DNA of 13,351 nt from RGIG8775 sp045128735 (GCA_045128735.1 JBGVRT010000123.1:1-13351), one strand, 5' to 3'; shown: positions 1 through 6,212, counted from the first letter of the stretch. Numbers and translations: made by a program. Notes: a model not told the origin generated them from the letters alone.

Positions 1-6
1 GATGCA

Positions 7-149
7 AAAGGCGCAAAAAGAAAAAGCTCAAGAAAAAGAAAAACGCCGATGCGCCTGCGGGCGCGAGATTGTCGCTTTTTGAAAAAAGCTCCGCAAAAAC
101 TTTTCTCGCGGGCTGCGGTGCGAACACACCTTCAAACAATAATTTATCG
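7..149 (-). repeat. Intergenic repeat, left copy (truncated or at window edge)
   Basis: This stretch is an imperfect inverted copy of positions 13210-13338. Shared exact blocks include TGCGGTGCGAACACACC (114-130), AAAAGAAAAACGCCG (34-48), AGCTCCGCAAAA (88-99) and AATTTATCG (141-149). Read on the minus strand it begins 19 nt beyond the terminator palindrome of the DUF4965 gene and runs outward. A perfect GCGCC-TGCG-GGCGC hairpin lies at 51-64, followed on the minus strand by a T-rich run (31-43), so it could also act as a backup terminator. It codes for nothing I recognise. It may extend beyond the window. Confidence 0.75.
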
Positions 150-168
150 TCTACTTAGGACAAAACTT

Positions 169-194
169 GGGGCTGTCTCACGTGAGACAGCCCC
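169..194. terminator. 26-bp perfect palindrome, terminator of the DUF4965 gene
   Basis: The 26 bases are a perfect palindrome from GGGGCTG to CAGCCCC around a central CACGTG. It forms an 11-bp stem with an ACGT loop and starts 8 nt after the TAA stop of the minus-strand gene. On the minus strand the stem is followed by AAGTTTTG; on the plus strand by ATTTTATTT. It probably terminates in both directions. Confidence 0.8.
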
Positions 195-201
195 ATTTTA
201 T

Positions 202-2133
202 TTAATCAAGCAAGTTAATAAAGAGTCCGCCAACAACAGTTCTGTTTCTGAACGCGCGGTAGTCTGCGGTGCTTGTGTAATACCAGTCGGTAAGAGGTAC
301 GCGGTCAAGCGTCTCGTTTACCATATTTACCATACACTCGCAAACCTTATCGAAGTATTCCTTATCCTTGAATATGCAGGTGGACCACATAAGCCAGTCG
401 ATCTTGGTGTAATCGGAACGGCTGTCAAGCGGTACGCCGTAGCGGTTCATCTTGGACATATAAACCTTTATCTCGTTCTTCTTTACCTCGTCGGAGAAAA
501 GGTTATAACCAAGAAGGCTATCCCAAACGATGTTGTACTTAAGGCTCCATCCGTCGCCGTTGTCAAAGGTAAGGCGTGTTCCATCGTGGTCAGCCTTCGC
601 GTCAATCTCCCACTGCTTTGCGTACTTCTTGGCAATTTCCATATAGGAAGCATCACCCGAAAGCTCTGCGTAAGCCGCGATACCGAGAATAGCCTTAAGG
701 CTGAGATTACAGTTGCGCGCAAGGTGACCTGCAAAGTCATCTGTGCAGAGCTGATTTTCAGGGTCGTACCCAAATTCAACAAGATAGTCAACCCACTTCT
801 TCATAAGCTCCTTATCGTTGTCGAAAAGGCTCTGGTCGCCGCCCGAATACTTCTTTACAGCCGCAAGGCAAAGGAGCATATTTCCTGCCTCCTCTACCGG
901 CATCTGGCTACCAAACATCAGCTTTCCGCCGATTCTGTTGCCTCTGTTTCCGCCTCCTGCAAGGAAGAGCGATTTTGCGCCGTATACCTGACCGTTTGCA
1001 AGAGGATACTGACCTACGTCGTGAGGTGTAAAGTCAAACTCCCACTCATCAGACTTTGCAAACTTGATAATAGGACGGAGCATTCCGTTTACAAGTTCGG
1101 GGTTATATTTAAGGAAAAGAGGAATCGAAGGATAGGTAACGTCAAGAGTACCGATACAGCCGTTGGAGTCGTCCTCCTTGGAAAGGAAGAGGATATTACC
1201 CTCGGTGTCCTCAACAAGCTTGTGCGCCGCGATTGCCTGGCGGTACGCAAGAGAGGTTATGTTCTTATAGTTCTCGCCAAGCGCGCCCGTCTCTGCGGTG
1301 AGCTTTGCATCAAACTCGTCACAAAGCTTCTTTATCTCGGGATACTCGCGTACAGCCGCCTTAACCATATCGCCAAAGCTGTCGAAATACTTGGTGTAAT
1401 ACTCGTCAAGTTGCTCGCCAAAGTACTCGATAGGCTTTATCTCGTCGTAAGCCACAACCACAACACCCTCGTTCTCTTCCTTAACCGAGACAAGGTAGGG
1501 TTCTTCGGTATATGCGTTATAAGCACGGTTTATGGGCAAAAGGTCCACTCTGTCCTGATTAGCGATTTTTGCAACTCTTGCCTTGGGGTCGCACATATGG
1601 AGATAACCCCAATCAATCATTACATTATCTCCCGACTGAGAAAGAGGATTCTGATTTACGTTACCGAAGGCAAGCGAATAATCGGTCTTTTTAACCTCCA
1701 CGTTTTGCTCTGCCCTGTCAACGCAGCCGCGTGCGCTGATACCGAATACAAATCTTACCTGCTTGTCGCACTTGGGCTCGAGCTTATAGGAAATGTAGCT
1801 TACGGGGCGTGTCATAATATCGAGTCTGTCAAGAAGAAGAGGTGTGGTAAAGGTAAGCTCAAGCTTTACAAACTCGCTTTCAAACTCATATATGGAGCTT
1901 GTGGGGGTAATCTTAACGCTTCTCTGATAGATACGGCGCTTGATAAGCTTTCCGTCGGGGTCGAAGCCCGCTACCGAGTGAAATGCGTTGTCAACAAAAA
2001 CACCTGCCATAATGGGGCAAGGTCTGCCTGACCAATGCTCTGTGGGAGTTGAGTAGAGTGCGTCACTGCACGACCACACAGAGAAGAAAGGGTCAACTGT
2101 AATAAGCGGAACTGCCGCAGGTCTGAATTTCAT
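202..2133 (-). CDS. Glutaminase A-like DUF4965/DUF1793 family protein (cytoplasmic)
   Basis: 643 residues, related to the fungal glutaminase A (GtaA) family, whose modules are DUF4964, DUF5127, DUF4965 and DUF1793 in that order. Visible landmarks are the N-terminal RPAAVPLITVDPFFSVWS (residues 4-21) with EHWSG (32-36), HDVGQYPLANGQ (371-382), MPVEEAGNML (411-420), SLKYNIVWDSLLGYNLF (530-546) and the C-terminal PLTDWYY...RTVVGGLFI (613-639). The middle and C-terminal parts should form an alpha/alpha barrel like six-hairpin glycosidases. No signal peptide is seen, unlike many secreted relatives, so it probably acts in the cytoplasm. A glycine-rich stretch (393-407) precedes MPVEEAGNML. The start is an ATG with GGAGG 7 nt upstream. 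The family call is firm; whether bacterial members are glutaminases or glycosidases is not settled by sequence. The divergent AraC gene is the likely regulator. Confidence 0.88.
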   Translation of the reverse strand: MKFRPAAVPLITVDPFFSVWSCSDALYSTPTEHWSGRPCPIMAGVFVDNAFHSVAGFDPDGKLIKRRIYQRSVKITPTSSIYEFESEFVKLELTFTTPLLLDRLDIMTRPVSYISYKLEPKCDKQVRFVFGISARGCVDRAEQNVEVKKTDYSLAFGNVNQNPLSQSGDNVMIDWGYLHMCDPKARVAKIANQDRVDLLPINRAYNAYTEEPYLVSVKEENEGVVVVAYDEIKPIEYFGEQLDEYYTKYFDSFGDMVKAAVREYPEIKKLCDEFDAKLTAETGALGENYKNITSLAYRQAIAAHKLVEDTEGNILFLSKEDDSNGCIGTLDVTYPSIPLFLKYNPELVNGMLRPIIKFAKSDEWEFDFTPHDVGQYPLANGQVYGAKSLFLAGGGNRGNRIGGKLMFGSQMPVEEAGNMLLCLAAVKKYSGGDQSLFDNDKELMKKWVDYLVEFGYDPENQLCTDDFAGHLARNCNLSLKAILGIAAYAELSGDASYMEIAKKYAKQWEIDAKADHDGTRLTFDNGDGWSLKYNIVWDSLLGYNLFSDEVKKNEIKVYMSKMNRYGVPLDSRSDYTKIDWLMWSTCIFKDKEYFDKVCECMVNMVNETLDRVPLTDWYYTSTADYRAFRNRTVVGGLFINLLD

Positions 2134-2152
2134 AATTTTTCCTCCAAGATTA

Positions 2153-2181
2153 TTGACTTTATTTAATTATACTGCTATAAT
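2153..2181 (+). promoter_or_regulatory. Sigma-A promoter of the AraC-family regulator
   Basis: TTGACT (2153-2158), a 17-bp spacer, then TATAAT (2176-2181) preceded by TGC, which makes an extended -10. The predicted start is near 2188. This is one of the strongest promoters in the window and lies on top of the opposite-strand promoter; the two TATAAT boxes are only 4 bp apart. Confidence 0.8.
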
Positions 2182-2194
2182 AAAAATAATACAA
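2166..2194 (-). promoter_or_regulatory. Sigma-A promoter for the DUF4965 gene, weak -35
   Basis: On the minus strand TTGTAT (2194-2189) lies 17 bp from a perfect TATAAT (2171-2166), predicting a start near 2159 and a leader of about 26 nt that carries GGAGG. The -35 is poor after TTG, which fits a promoter needing an activator. It overlaps the divergent AraC promoter. Confidence 0.7.
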
Positions 2195-2230
2195 TGGGTA
2201 AAACAAGCAAAAAAATGAGGAAAACAAGCA
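2194..2230 (+). repeat. Tandem 16-bp direct repeat, 21-bp period (AraC-site candidate)
   Basis: ATGGGTAAAACAAGCA (2194-2209) recurs as ATGAGGAAAACAAGCA (2215-2230), 14 of 16 identical, with a period of 21 bp, i.e. two helical turns. AraC-family proteins typically bind direct repeats with this spacing. The proximal copy abuts the -35 of the divergent promoter. A chance or slippage duplication inside an extended coding start is the alternative. Confidence 0.5.
2217..2221 (+). promoter_or_regulatory. Shine-Dalgarno site deciding the AraC start
   Basis: GAGGA lies 8 nt before the ATG at 2230. The upstream in-frame ATGs at 2194 and 2215 have no comparable site, and 2194 would be only about 6 nt from the predicted transcription start. 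Confidence 0.65.
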
Positions 2231-3033
2231 TGCAAGAGGATATTTATCGAATAAACCAAAAAAGCAACTCAAGGGAGCTTATAAAATTTCATATGTGCGG
2301 AACGACATATCCCGACAAAAGCTATATGATAAAACGAACCTGCTCGCCCATAATCTGCCTTGAGTACGTAGAGGACGGCTACGGCACGGTGAACGTTGAC
2401 GACAAAACCTTTCACCCTCACGGTGGCGACAGCTATCTTTTGCAGAACAACAAAAAGCATTTTTACTATTCCGACTCGGAAACGCCGTGGAAAAAGCACT
2501 TTATCAACATTTCGGGCAAACTCGCCGAGAGGCTTATCGAGGGTTACGGACTTACTGATATTTCCTATTTTGAGGGTCTCGACCTCAGCGACGAATTATT
2601 GCGGATAATCGAGATAGCGAAAAGCAATGCCGACGACCGCTCCCCCGAGCTTATTTCTATTCTCAACGAGATATTTCTCAAAATGCACAACCACGCCGAG
2701 ATGGATTCCGAGCCTATGGGAATAGAGGTTGAAATGAAAGACTTTCTCAACACGCAGATAATGACGAAATTCCACATTGAGGACCTGTGCAAACACATTT
2801 CGAAGTCGGAATCCCAAACAATAAGACTGTTCAAAAAGGCGTACGGAATAACGCCCTACACCTACGTGCTTGAAAAGAAGATTGCAATGGCAAAAAATCT
2901 GCTTAGCGATACCAATTTGTCAATAAAGCAGATAGCGAGCAAGCTGTGCTTTGCCGACGAATACTATTTTTCAAACATTTTCAAAGAAAAGTCGGGCTCA
3001 ACTCCGACGGAATACAGAAAGAAGGGCAGATAA
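2230..3033 (+). CDS. AraC-family transcriptional regulator
   Basis: 267 residues from the chosen start. The N-terminal part (about residues 38-105) reads as a cupin-type sensing domain of short beta-strand segments, including GYGTVNVDDKTFHPHGGDSY. The C-terminal 100 residues carry the two helix-turn-helix motifs of AraC/XylS proteins: FHIEDLCKHISKSESQTIRL (about 181-200) and LSIKQIASKLCFADEYYFSN (about 230-249), ending in the usual PTEYRKK. Such proteins sense a sugar or similar ligand and usually activate adjacent catabolic genes. Its divergent neighbour, the DUF4965 gene, is the obvious target, and the tandem repeat in its own leader suggests autoregulation. An in-frame ATG at 2194 would add 12 residues (including MGKTSKKMRKTS), but promoter and ribosome-site positions argue against it. 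The ligand is unknown. Confidence 0.92.
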   Translation: MQEDIYRINQKSNSRELIKFHMCGTTYPDKSYMIKRTCSPIICLEYVEDGYGTVNVDDKTFHPHGGDSYLLQNNKKHFYYSDSETPWKKHFINISGKLAERLIEGYGLTDISYFEGLDLSDELLRIIEIAKSNADDRSPELISILNEIFLKMHNHAEMDSEPMGIEVEMKDFLNTQIMTKFHIEDLCKHISKSESQTIRLFKKAYGITPYTYVLEKKIAMAKNLLSDTNLSIKQIASKLCFADEYYFSNIFKEKSGSTPTEYRKKGR

Positions 3034-3046
3034 ATTTTGGGGGGCA

Positions 3047-3064
3047 TATGGTGTTCCCACCATA
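3047..3064. other. Small hairpin downstream of araC
   Basis: TATGGTG (3047-3053) pairs perfectly with CACCATA (3058-3064) across a TTCC loop, just after a run of six G residues (3039-3044). There is no T-tract, so it is not a terminator by itself; it may stabilise the transcript end ahead of the terminator. Confidence 0.4.
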
Positions 3065-3077
3065 CGACAAAAAATTC

Positions 3078-3110
3078 GGGCTATGCTCAAAGGAGCACAG
3101 CCCTATTTTT
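3078..3110. terminator. Bidirectional terminator between convergent araC and mgtC genes
   Basis: GGGCTATGCTC (3078-3088) pairs with GAGCACAGCCC (3093-3103) with one A-C mismatch and an AAAG loop. TATTTTT follows on the plus strand and, after GAA, TTTTTT on the minus strand (3069-3074), so it can end both convergent transcripts. Confidence 0.85.
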
Positions 3111-3807
3111 ACAATTCTTCAACCATTCTCACGCTTTCAAGGTGCGCGATTTCATTAAGTATGTCACCGTGCTTTGTCTTTCGCGGAAATTTCAGCGTAA
3201 ATATTACGTTTATGCCCTCGTCCTCGGAGCTTTTGGTTATTTCGGCATCAAGTATCTCGATTTTATGCTCGTTGATGCGCTCGTTTATCTTATATATCTC
3301 GGACTTATCCACGAAATCAACGTAAACGTTGACGATTCTCGGGTTTGACATCAGATAATATTCTGCTTTTGAGAAAATAAGCTCAGCAAAAATTATCATC
3401 AGCGTGCTGAAAACCACCTCAAGGTAACAGCCTGCGCCCGCGGCAAGACCGATTATCGCCGTAGTCCACAGTCCCGCGGCGGTAGTAAGTCCCTTTACCT
3501 GCTTTCTTCTCGTTACTATTATCGCGCCTGCGCCGATAAAGCCCATTCCCGATATGACCTGCGCGCCGAGTCTCAGAGGGTCGGCAACGAAATTCTCTGC
3601 CGTGCTCGCTTCAAGAGTGAGCAAATACTGCCCTACAAGCGTAGTCATGGCCGCACCCATAGCGGTGAGAATATGGGTTCTAAAGCCTGCCGCACGGCGT
3701 TTTTTCTCACGCTCTATTCCGATAAGTCCGCCGCAAAACGCCGCAAGCACAAGCCGCGCCACCGTGCTTATCTCATTAAAGCTGTAGAAAAGCTCTGTAA
3801 GGCTCAC
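3109..3807 (-). CDS. MgtC/SapB family membrane protein (second of pair)
   Basis: 232 residues. The MgtC core is clear: GGLIGIEREKKRRAAGFRTH (26-45), RLGAQVISGMGFIGAGAIIV (79-98) and KGLTTAAGLWTTAIIGLAAG (105-124), with about four or five membrane helices over residues 1-150. The charged soluble tail (about 157-232) is likely the ACT-like C-terminal domain. MgtC proteins in pathogens aid survival in low magnesium and affect ATP synthase; in commensals the role is unknown. The start is GTG with AGGAGG 7 nt upstream; that site lies just upstream of the preceding gene's stop, with its final codons, and the two genes are 2 nt apart, so translational coupling is likely. The stop overlaps the T-tract of the downstream terminator. 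The protein is clearly homologous to its upstream neighbour but has an extra VADP-containing segment at about 66-78. Confidence 0.92.
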   Translation of the reverse strand: MSLTELFYSFNEISTVARLVLAAFCGGLIGIEREKKRRAAGFRTHILTAMGAAMTTLVGQYLLTLEASTAENFVADPLRLGAQVISGMGFIGAGAIIVTRRKQVKGLTTAAGLWTTAIIGLAAGAGCYLEVVFSTLMIIFAELIFSKAEYYLMSNPRIVNVYVDFVDKSEIYKINERINEHKIEILDAEITKSSEDEGINVIFTLKFPRKTKHGDILNEIAHLESVRMVEEL

Positions 3808-3809
3808 CT

Positions 3810-4499
3810 TTACACCTCCTCAACGCTTCTGACTCCCGCGGTGGAAGCCACCTCAGCCATAAGAACGGCGTGGGGCATTCCCTTTGGAAGCTTAAGCGAA
3901 ATTATTGAGTTGGGATAGGTTCCGTCCGCCGACTTAGCCCTTCTTATCTCGATATCAAATATCTTGACGTCAAGCTTTTTTATTCCGTCTATTACCACGC
4001 CCACGTCGGTGCTCGAAGTGTATTCAACGTATATGTTCATATTTCGCGCCGAGGCAATAAGCTTTCCCTCTATATATGAAAGCACGGTAATAGTGAAAAG
4101 AATAAGCACAAAGCCAACCAGCGCACCAAAATAGAAGCCTGCTCCTATAGCAAGACCCATACAAGCCGACGCCCAGAGGCCTGCGGCGGTGGTAAGTCCT
4201 TTTATCTGCTGTCTGCCCGTAACTATGATAGTTCCCGCGCCGAGAAAGCCTATTCCGCTTACCACCTGCGCGCCGAGACGCGACAGGTCGGTAGTATATC
4301 CGCGATAGAACAAATGCTGACTTATAAGCATTGTGAGCGCCGCGCCGAGGCATACGATCATATGCGTTCTGAAGCCTGCGGGACGGCGTTTTCTTCCTCG
4401 GTCAAAACCGATTATGCCGCCGCAGATAACCGCCGACGCAAGCCTGAAAATCACCGAAACCCAGTTGTATCCGTTAATCGCATCAAAAAAGTTCTCCAT
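3810..4499 (-). CDS. MgtC/SapB family membrane protein (first of pair)
   Basis: 229 residues from the ATG at 4499, which has GGGAGG 4 nt upstream; an in-frame TTG at 4511 lies inside that ribosome site and is unlikely. Core motifs are GGIIGFDRGRKRRPAGFRTH (27-46), RLGAQVVSGIGFLGAGTIIV (74-93) and KGLTTAAGLWASACMGLAIG (100-119), followed by hydrophobic segments to about residue 147 and a soluble ACT-like tail (about 152-229). It lies in the cytoplasmic membrane. It is a tandem paralogue of the next gene, which matches it throughout, down to the VEEV/VEEL ends, so the pair probably arose by duplication and may form a hetero-oligomer (inference). No promoter is visible directly upstream; transcription probably arrives through the 95-residue gene, past a hairpin. 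Confidence 0.92.
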   Translation of the reverse strand: MENFFDAINGYNWVSVIFRLASAVICGGIIGFDRGRKRRPAGFRTHMIVCLGAALTMLISQHLFYRGYTTDLSRLGAQVVSGIGFLGAGTIIVTGRQQIKGLTTAAGLWASACMGLAIGAGFYFGALVGFVLILFTITVLSYIEGKLIASARNMNIYVEYTSSTDVGVVIDGIKKLDVKIFDIEIRRAKSADGTYPNSIISLKLPKGMPHAVLMAEVASTAGVRSVEEV

Positions 4500-4520
4500 A
4501 AAACCTCCCAAAAAGCAGAT

Positions 4521-4557
4521 CGGAGCCGTTAAATTTTCAACAGCTCCGTTCTTTTTT
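4521..4557. terminator. Intercistronic hairpin / terminator ahead of the mgtC pair
   Basis: CGGAGC (4521-4526) pairs with GCTCCG (4543-4548), then GTT with AAC after one C-A mismatch, with an 8-nt loop. A strong T-tract (TTCTTTTTT, 4549-4557) follows on the plus strand, although no plus-strand gene ends here. On the minus strand, the direction of the flanking genes, the stem is followed by ATCTGCTTTTT, a weaker tract. It may partly terminate or attenuate transcription into the mgtC genes. Confidence 0.65.
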
Positions 4558-4843
4558 AAGCCAATTCTCTTTCAAGCCATACAGTACCGATGGAAAATGC
4601 ATCGCACAGCCCGTTTTTAGCCCCCTGCTTCAATATCTTCGTCGGGTCTTTAGAGTCGATTATCTGAATGAATATCTTATCGGGAAGGCTGTGTCCGTTT
4701 ACCTCCTTGTACGACATGATCTCAAGCACAAGAATGCACTTTTCGTTCATATCGCCGTAGCAGATGGTGTTTCCCTCTCTCACAAGCGGCTTGCCCTTGT
4801 ATTCAAGGTACTTACCGCTGACTATTTTGCGTGTATCAGCCAT
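4556..4843 (-). CDS. Conserved small protein of unknown function (95 aa)
   Basis: 95 residues, soluble, with no signal peptide, membrane helix or metal-binding cluster. It reads as a compact mixed alpha/beta protein: IVSGKYLEYKGKPLVREGNT (7-26), then CILVLEIMSYKEVNG (36-50) and DKIFIQIID (55-63), ending in GTVWLERELA. I believe similar proteins are common as hypothetical proteins in Clostridia, but I cannot name a family or function. ATG start with GGGAG 7 nt upstream and a strong dedicated promoter, which suggests substantial expression. It lies between tmcAL and the mgtC pair on the same strand, with the TAA stop 8 nt before the intercistronic hairpin. Confidence 0.85.
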   Translation of the reverse strand: MADTRKIVSGKYLEYKGKPLVREGNTICYGDMNEKCILVLEIMSYKEVNGHSLPDKIFIQIIDSKDPTKILKQGAKNGLCDAFSIGTVWLERELA

Positions 4844-4896
4844 TGTTACACTCCCTTTCTATATAAATTGACATAATATCTCTTTTAGATTTATAT

Positions 4897-4925
4897 ATTA
4901 TACCATACTTTTACCAAAAAGTCAA
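4897..4925 (-). promoter_or_regulatory. Strong sigma-A promoter of the 95-aa gene (and mgtC pair)
   Basis: On the minus strand TTGACT (4925-4920), a 17-bp spacer, then TATAAT (4902-4897) preceded by TGG (extended -10). The predicted start is near 4890, giving a leader of about 46 nt. It begins only 3 nt past the tmcAL stop codon, and no terminator separates it from tmcAL, so read-through from tmcAL is also possible. Confidence 0.85.
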
Positions 4926-4928
4926 CAC

Positions 4929-6089
4929 CTATTCTATATAGATTTTCTTTTTTGTAAGATAACCCGAATTCTGCGGCTTGGGCATTGCCAAGGTGTAGAG
5001 GGCGTCGGCGCGTGCCGAAAGCTCATACTGTCGGCAGTTTGGCGCGTCGGCGCTTTTGGTTACTATCCTCATTTCGTCCTCACCGCGGCGAAGGTCAGAA
5101 AGTATTTCCCTGCCCCTTTTGTTTGCCGCAAGCACCGAGGTGTACTCGGGTTCGGCGTCAAGGTCTGCTTTGGTAACTCCAAGTATTCCGAAAAGAATTG
5201 CTCTGCGTATCTTTGCCGCGGTGTATTTTTTGGTTGCGGCGTTATTTTCAAATTCCTCAAGGCTTGATGAGGACAGCGCGGCGTCCTTGAGTCTGTATTC
5301 AAGCCCGTTTCCAAGCTCGGCAATATCTGCAAGCGACGCAGGGTTAACCATGCGCCAAAACGCCAGCAACGCGCACTCAATATTTTTGGACTCAACAGGC
5401 GCTTCACCCGACTTTACAGCCGTCAAAAGGCTTTCAAGCGATGACGTGGGCAGGTATCTCTCGGCTTCATTGCCCGAAATCAGAATTTTTCTTATAGCAG
5501 TTGCCGAGGCAAAATCCGACTCCGCAACCTCATCGCGGTATCCGTCACCTACGCGCTTTACAGCTAAAGGCTCGACAGTCAGACCGCGGCGCATAATCTC
5601 CTTGATATACTCTATACCGAGAATGTCGTTTGAAAGCATATCAACGCTTTTCCCAATGACCTTGCCAAGTGCATCGAAATAGCTGTGTGCGCTTCCGTCT
5701 TTATGAGACACAGACTCTCTTGCAAGTGCAAATTCCTCGCTTGCCGCCGCCTTTGCCGCCTCTCTTATAAGCTCGATATCTCCGCTCTCCGAGCCGAAAT
5801 ATATTCGATGCGTACCAACGCGCTCAAGCACAGCCACGCCGCCGCGCGCGAAGAACTCGGCACTTGACATACAATACGGAAACGGAAGCTCCAGAACAAG
5901 GTCAACGCCGCACCTCACCGCCGCCTCAGCGCGTGTATACTTATCGGCAATGGCAAGCTCGCCGCGCTGGGTATAGCTTCCGCTCATCACAGCAACCACC
6001 GCACAGCCGTCCTTTTTTGCCTGCTTTACAAGGTACTCATGACCGTTGTGAAAGGGATTATATTCACATATTATGCCTGCAATTCTCAT
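4929..6089 (-). CDS. tmcAL: tRNA(Met) cytidine acetate ligase TmcAL
   Basis: 386 residues, the usual length for the family formerly called YlbM. It uses acetate and ATP to form acetyl-AMP and acetylates the wobble cytidine (ac4C34) of elongator tRNA-Met in the cytoplasm. The nucleotidyltransferase signature EYNPFHNGH (9-17) holds the HxGH motif; MSGSYTQRGELAI (35-47), SNDILGIEYIKE (153-164), SATAIR (195-200), NGLEYRLK (261-268), YTAAKIRRAILFGILGV (289-305) and NKRGREIL (323-330) are all as expected. The start is fixed by the conserved MRIAGIICEYNP; AGGA is 11 nt upstream, rather far. The gene is divergent from ackA across 123 bases. I see no convincing -35/-10 pair for it in that gap. The link to ackA is metabolic: acetate is a product of one and a substrate of the other. 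Confidence 0.95.
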   Translation of the reverse strand: MRIAGIICEYNPFHNGHEYLVKQAKKDGCAVVAVMSGSYTQRGELAIADKYTRAEAAVRCGVDLVLELPFPYCMSSAEFFARGGVAVLERVGTHRIYFGSESGDIELIREAAKAAASEEFALARESVSHKDGSAHSYFDALGKVIGKSVDMLSNDILGIEYIKEIMRRGLTVEPLAVKRVGDGYRDEVAESDFASATAIRKILISGNEAERYLPTSSLESLLTAVKSGEAPVESKNIECALLAFWRMVNPASLADIAELGNGLEYRLKDAALSSSSLEEFENNAATKKYTAAKIRRAILFGILGVTKADLDAEPEYTSVLAANKRGREILSDLRRGEDEMRIVTKSADAPNCRQYELSARADALYTLAMPKPQNSGYLTKKKIYIE

Positions 6090-6146
6090 TTTGATGCTTT
6101 TCCTTTCGCTTTTTCTTGCTTTTTTGCAGAAAATTGTAAATTTCTA

Positions 6147-6175
6147 TTGAAAATTTTTCTAATTTGTTGTATAAT
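6147..6175 (+). promoter_or_regulatory. Sigma-A promoter of ackA
   Basis: TTGAAA (6147-6152), a 17-bp spacer, then a perfect TATAAT (6170-6175). The predicted start is near 6182, about 31 nt before the ATG, and the leader includes GGAGG. Confidence 0.8.
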
Positions 6176-6212
6176 GAAACGTAAAATATTTTTTCTTCGG
6201 AGGATTAAAATA

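Noticed and set aside
49..2031. Very long (660-codon) open frame on the plus strand opposite the DUF4965 gene
   Set aside because: The opposite strand encodes a protein with clear family motifs, a good ribosome site and a promoter. This frame has none, starts inside the repeat, and its translation shows no domain; it is a codon-bias shadow.
4500..4511. TTG start 4 codons upstream for the first mgtC
   Set aside because: The TTG overlaps the GGGAGG ribosome site that serves the ATG at 4499.
4836..4874. 12-codon upstream frame (MSIYIERECNNG) in the leader of the 95-aa gene, overlapping its start
   Set aside because: No good ribosome site before it and no regulatory-peptide pattern; likely chance in a short AT-rich leader.
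5056..5682. 208-codon plus-strand frame opposite tmcAL
   Set aside because: Antisense to conserved TmcAL motifs, serine/alanine-rich translation without domain features, no ribosome site.
6039..6212. 58-codon N-terminal extension of ackA
   Set aside because: It reads through the antisense of tmcAL and the ackA promoter. The GGAGG site and the conserved MNVLVVNAGSS start fix the ATG at 6213.
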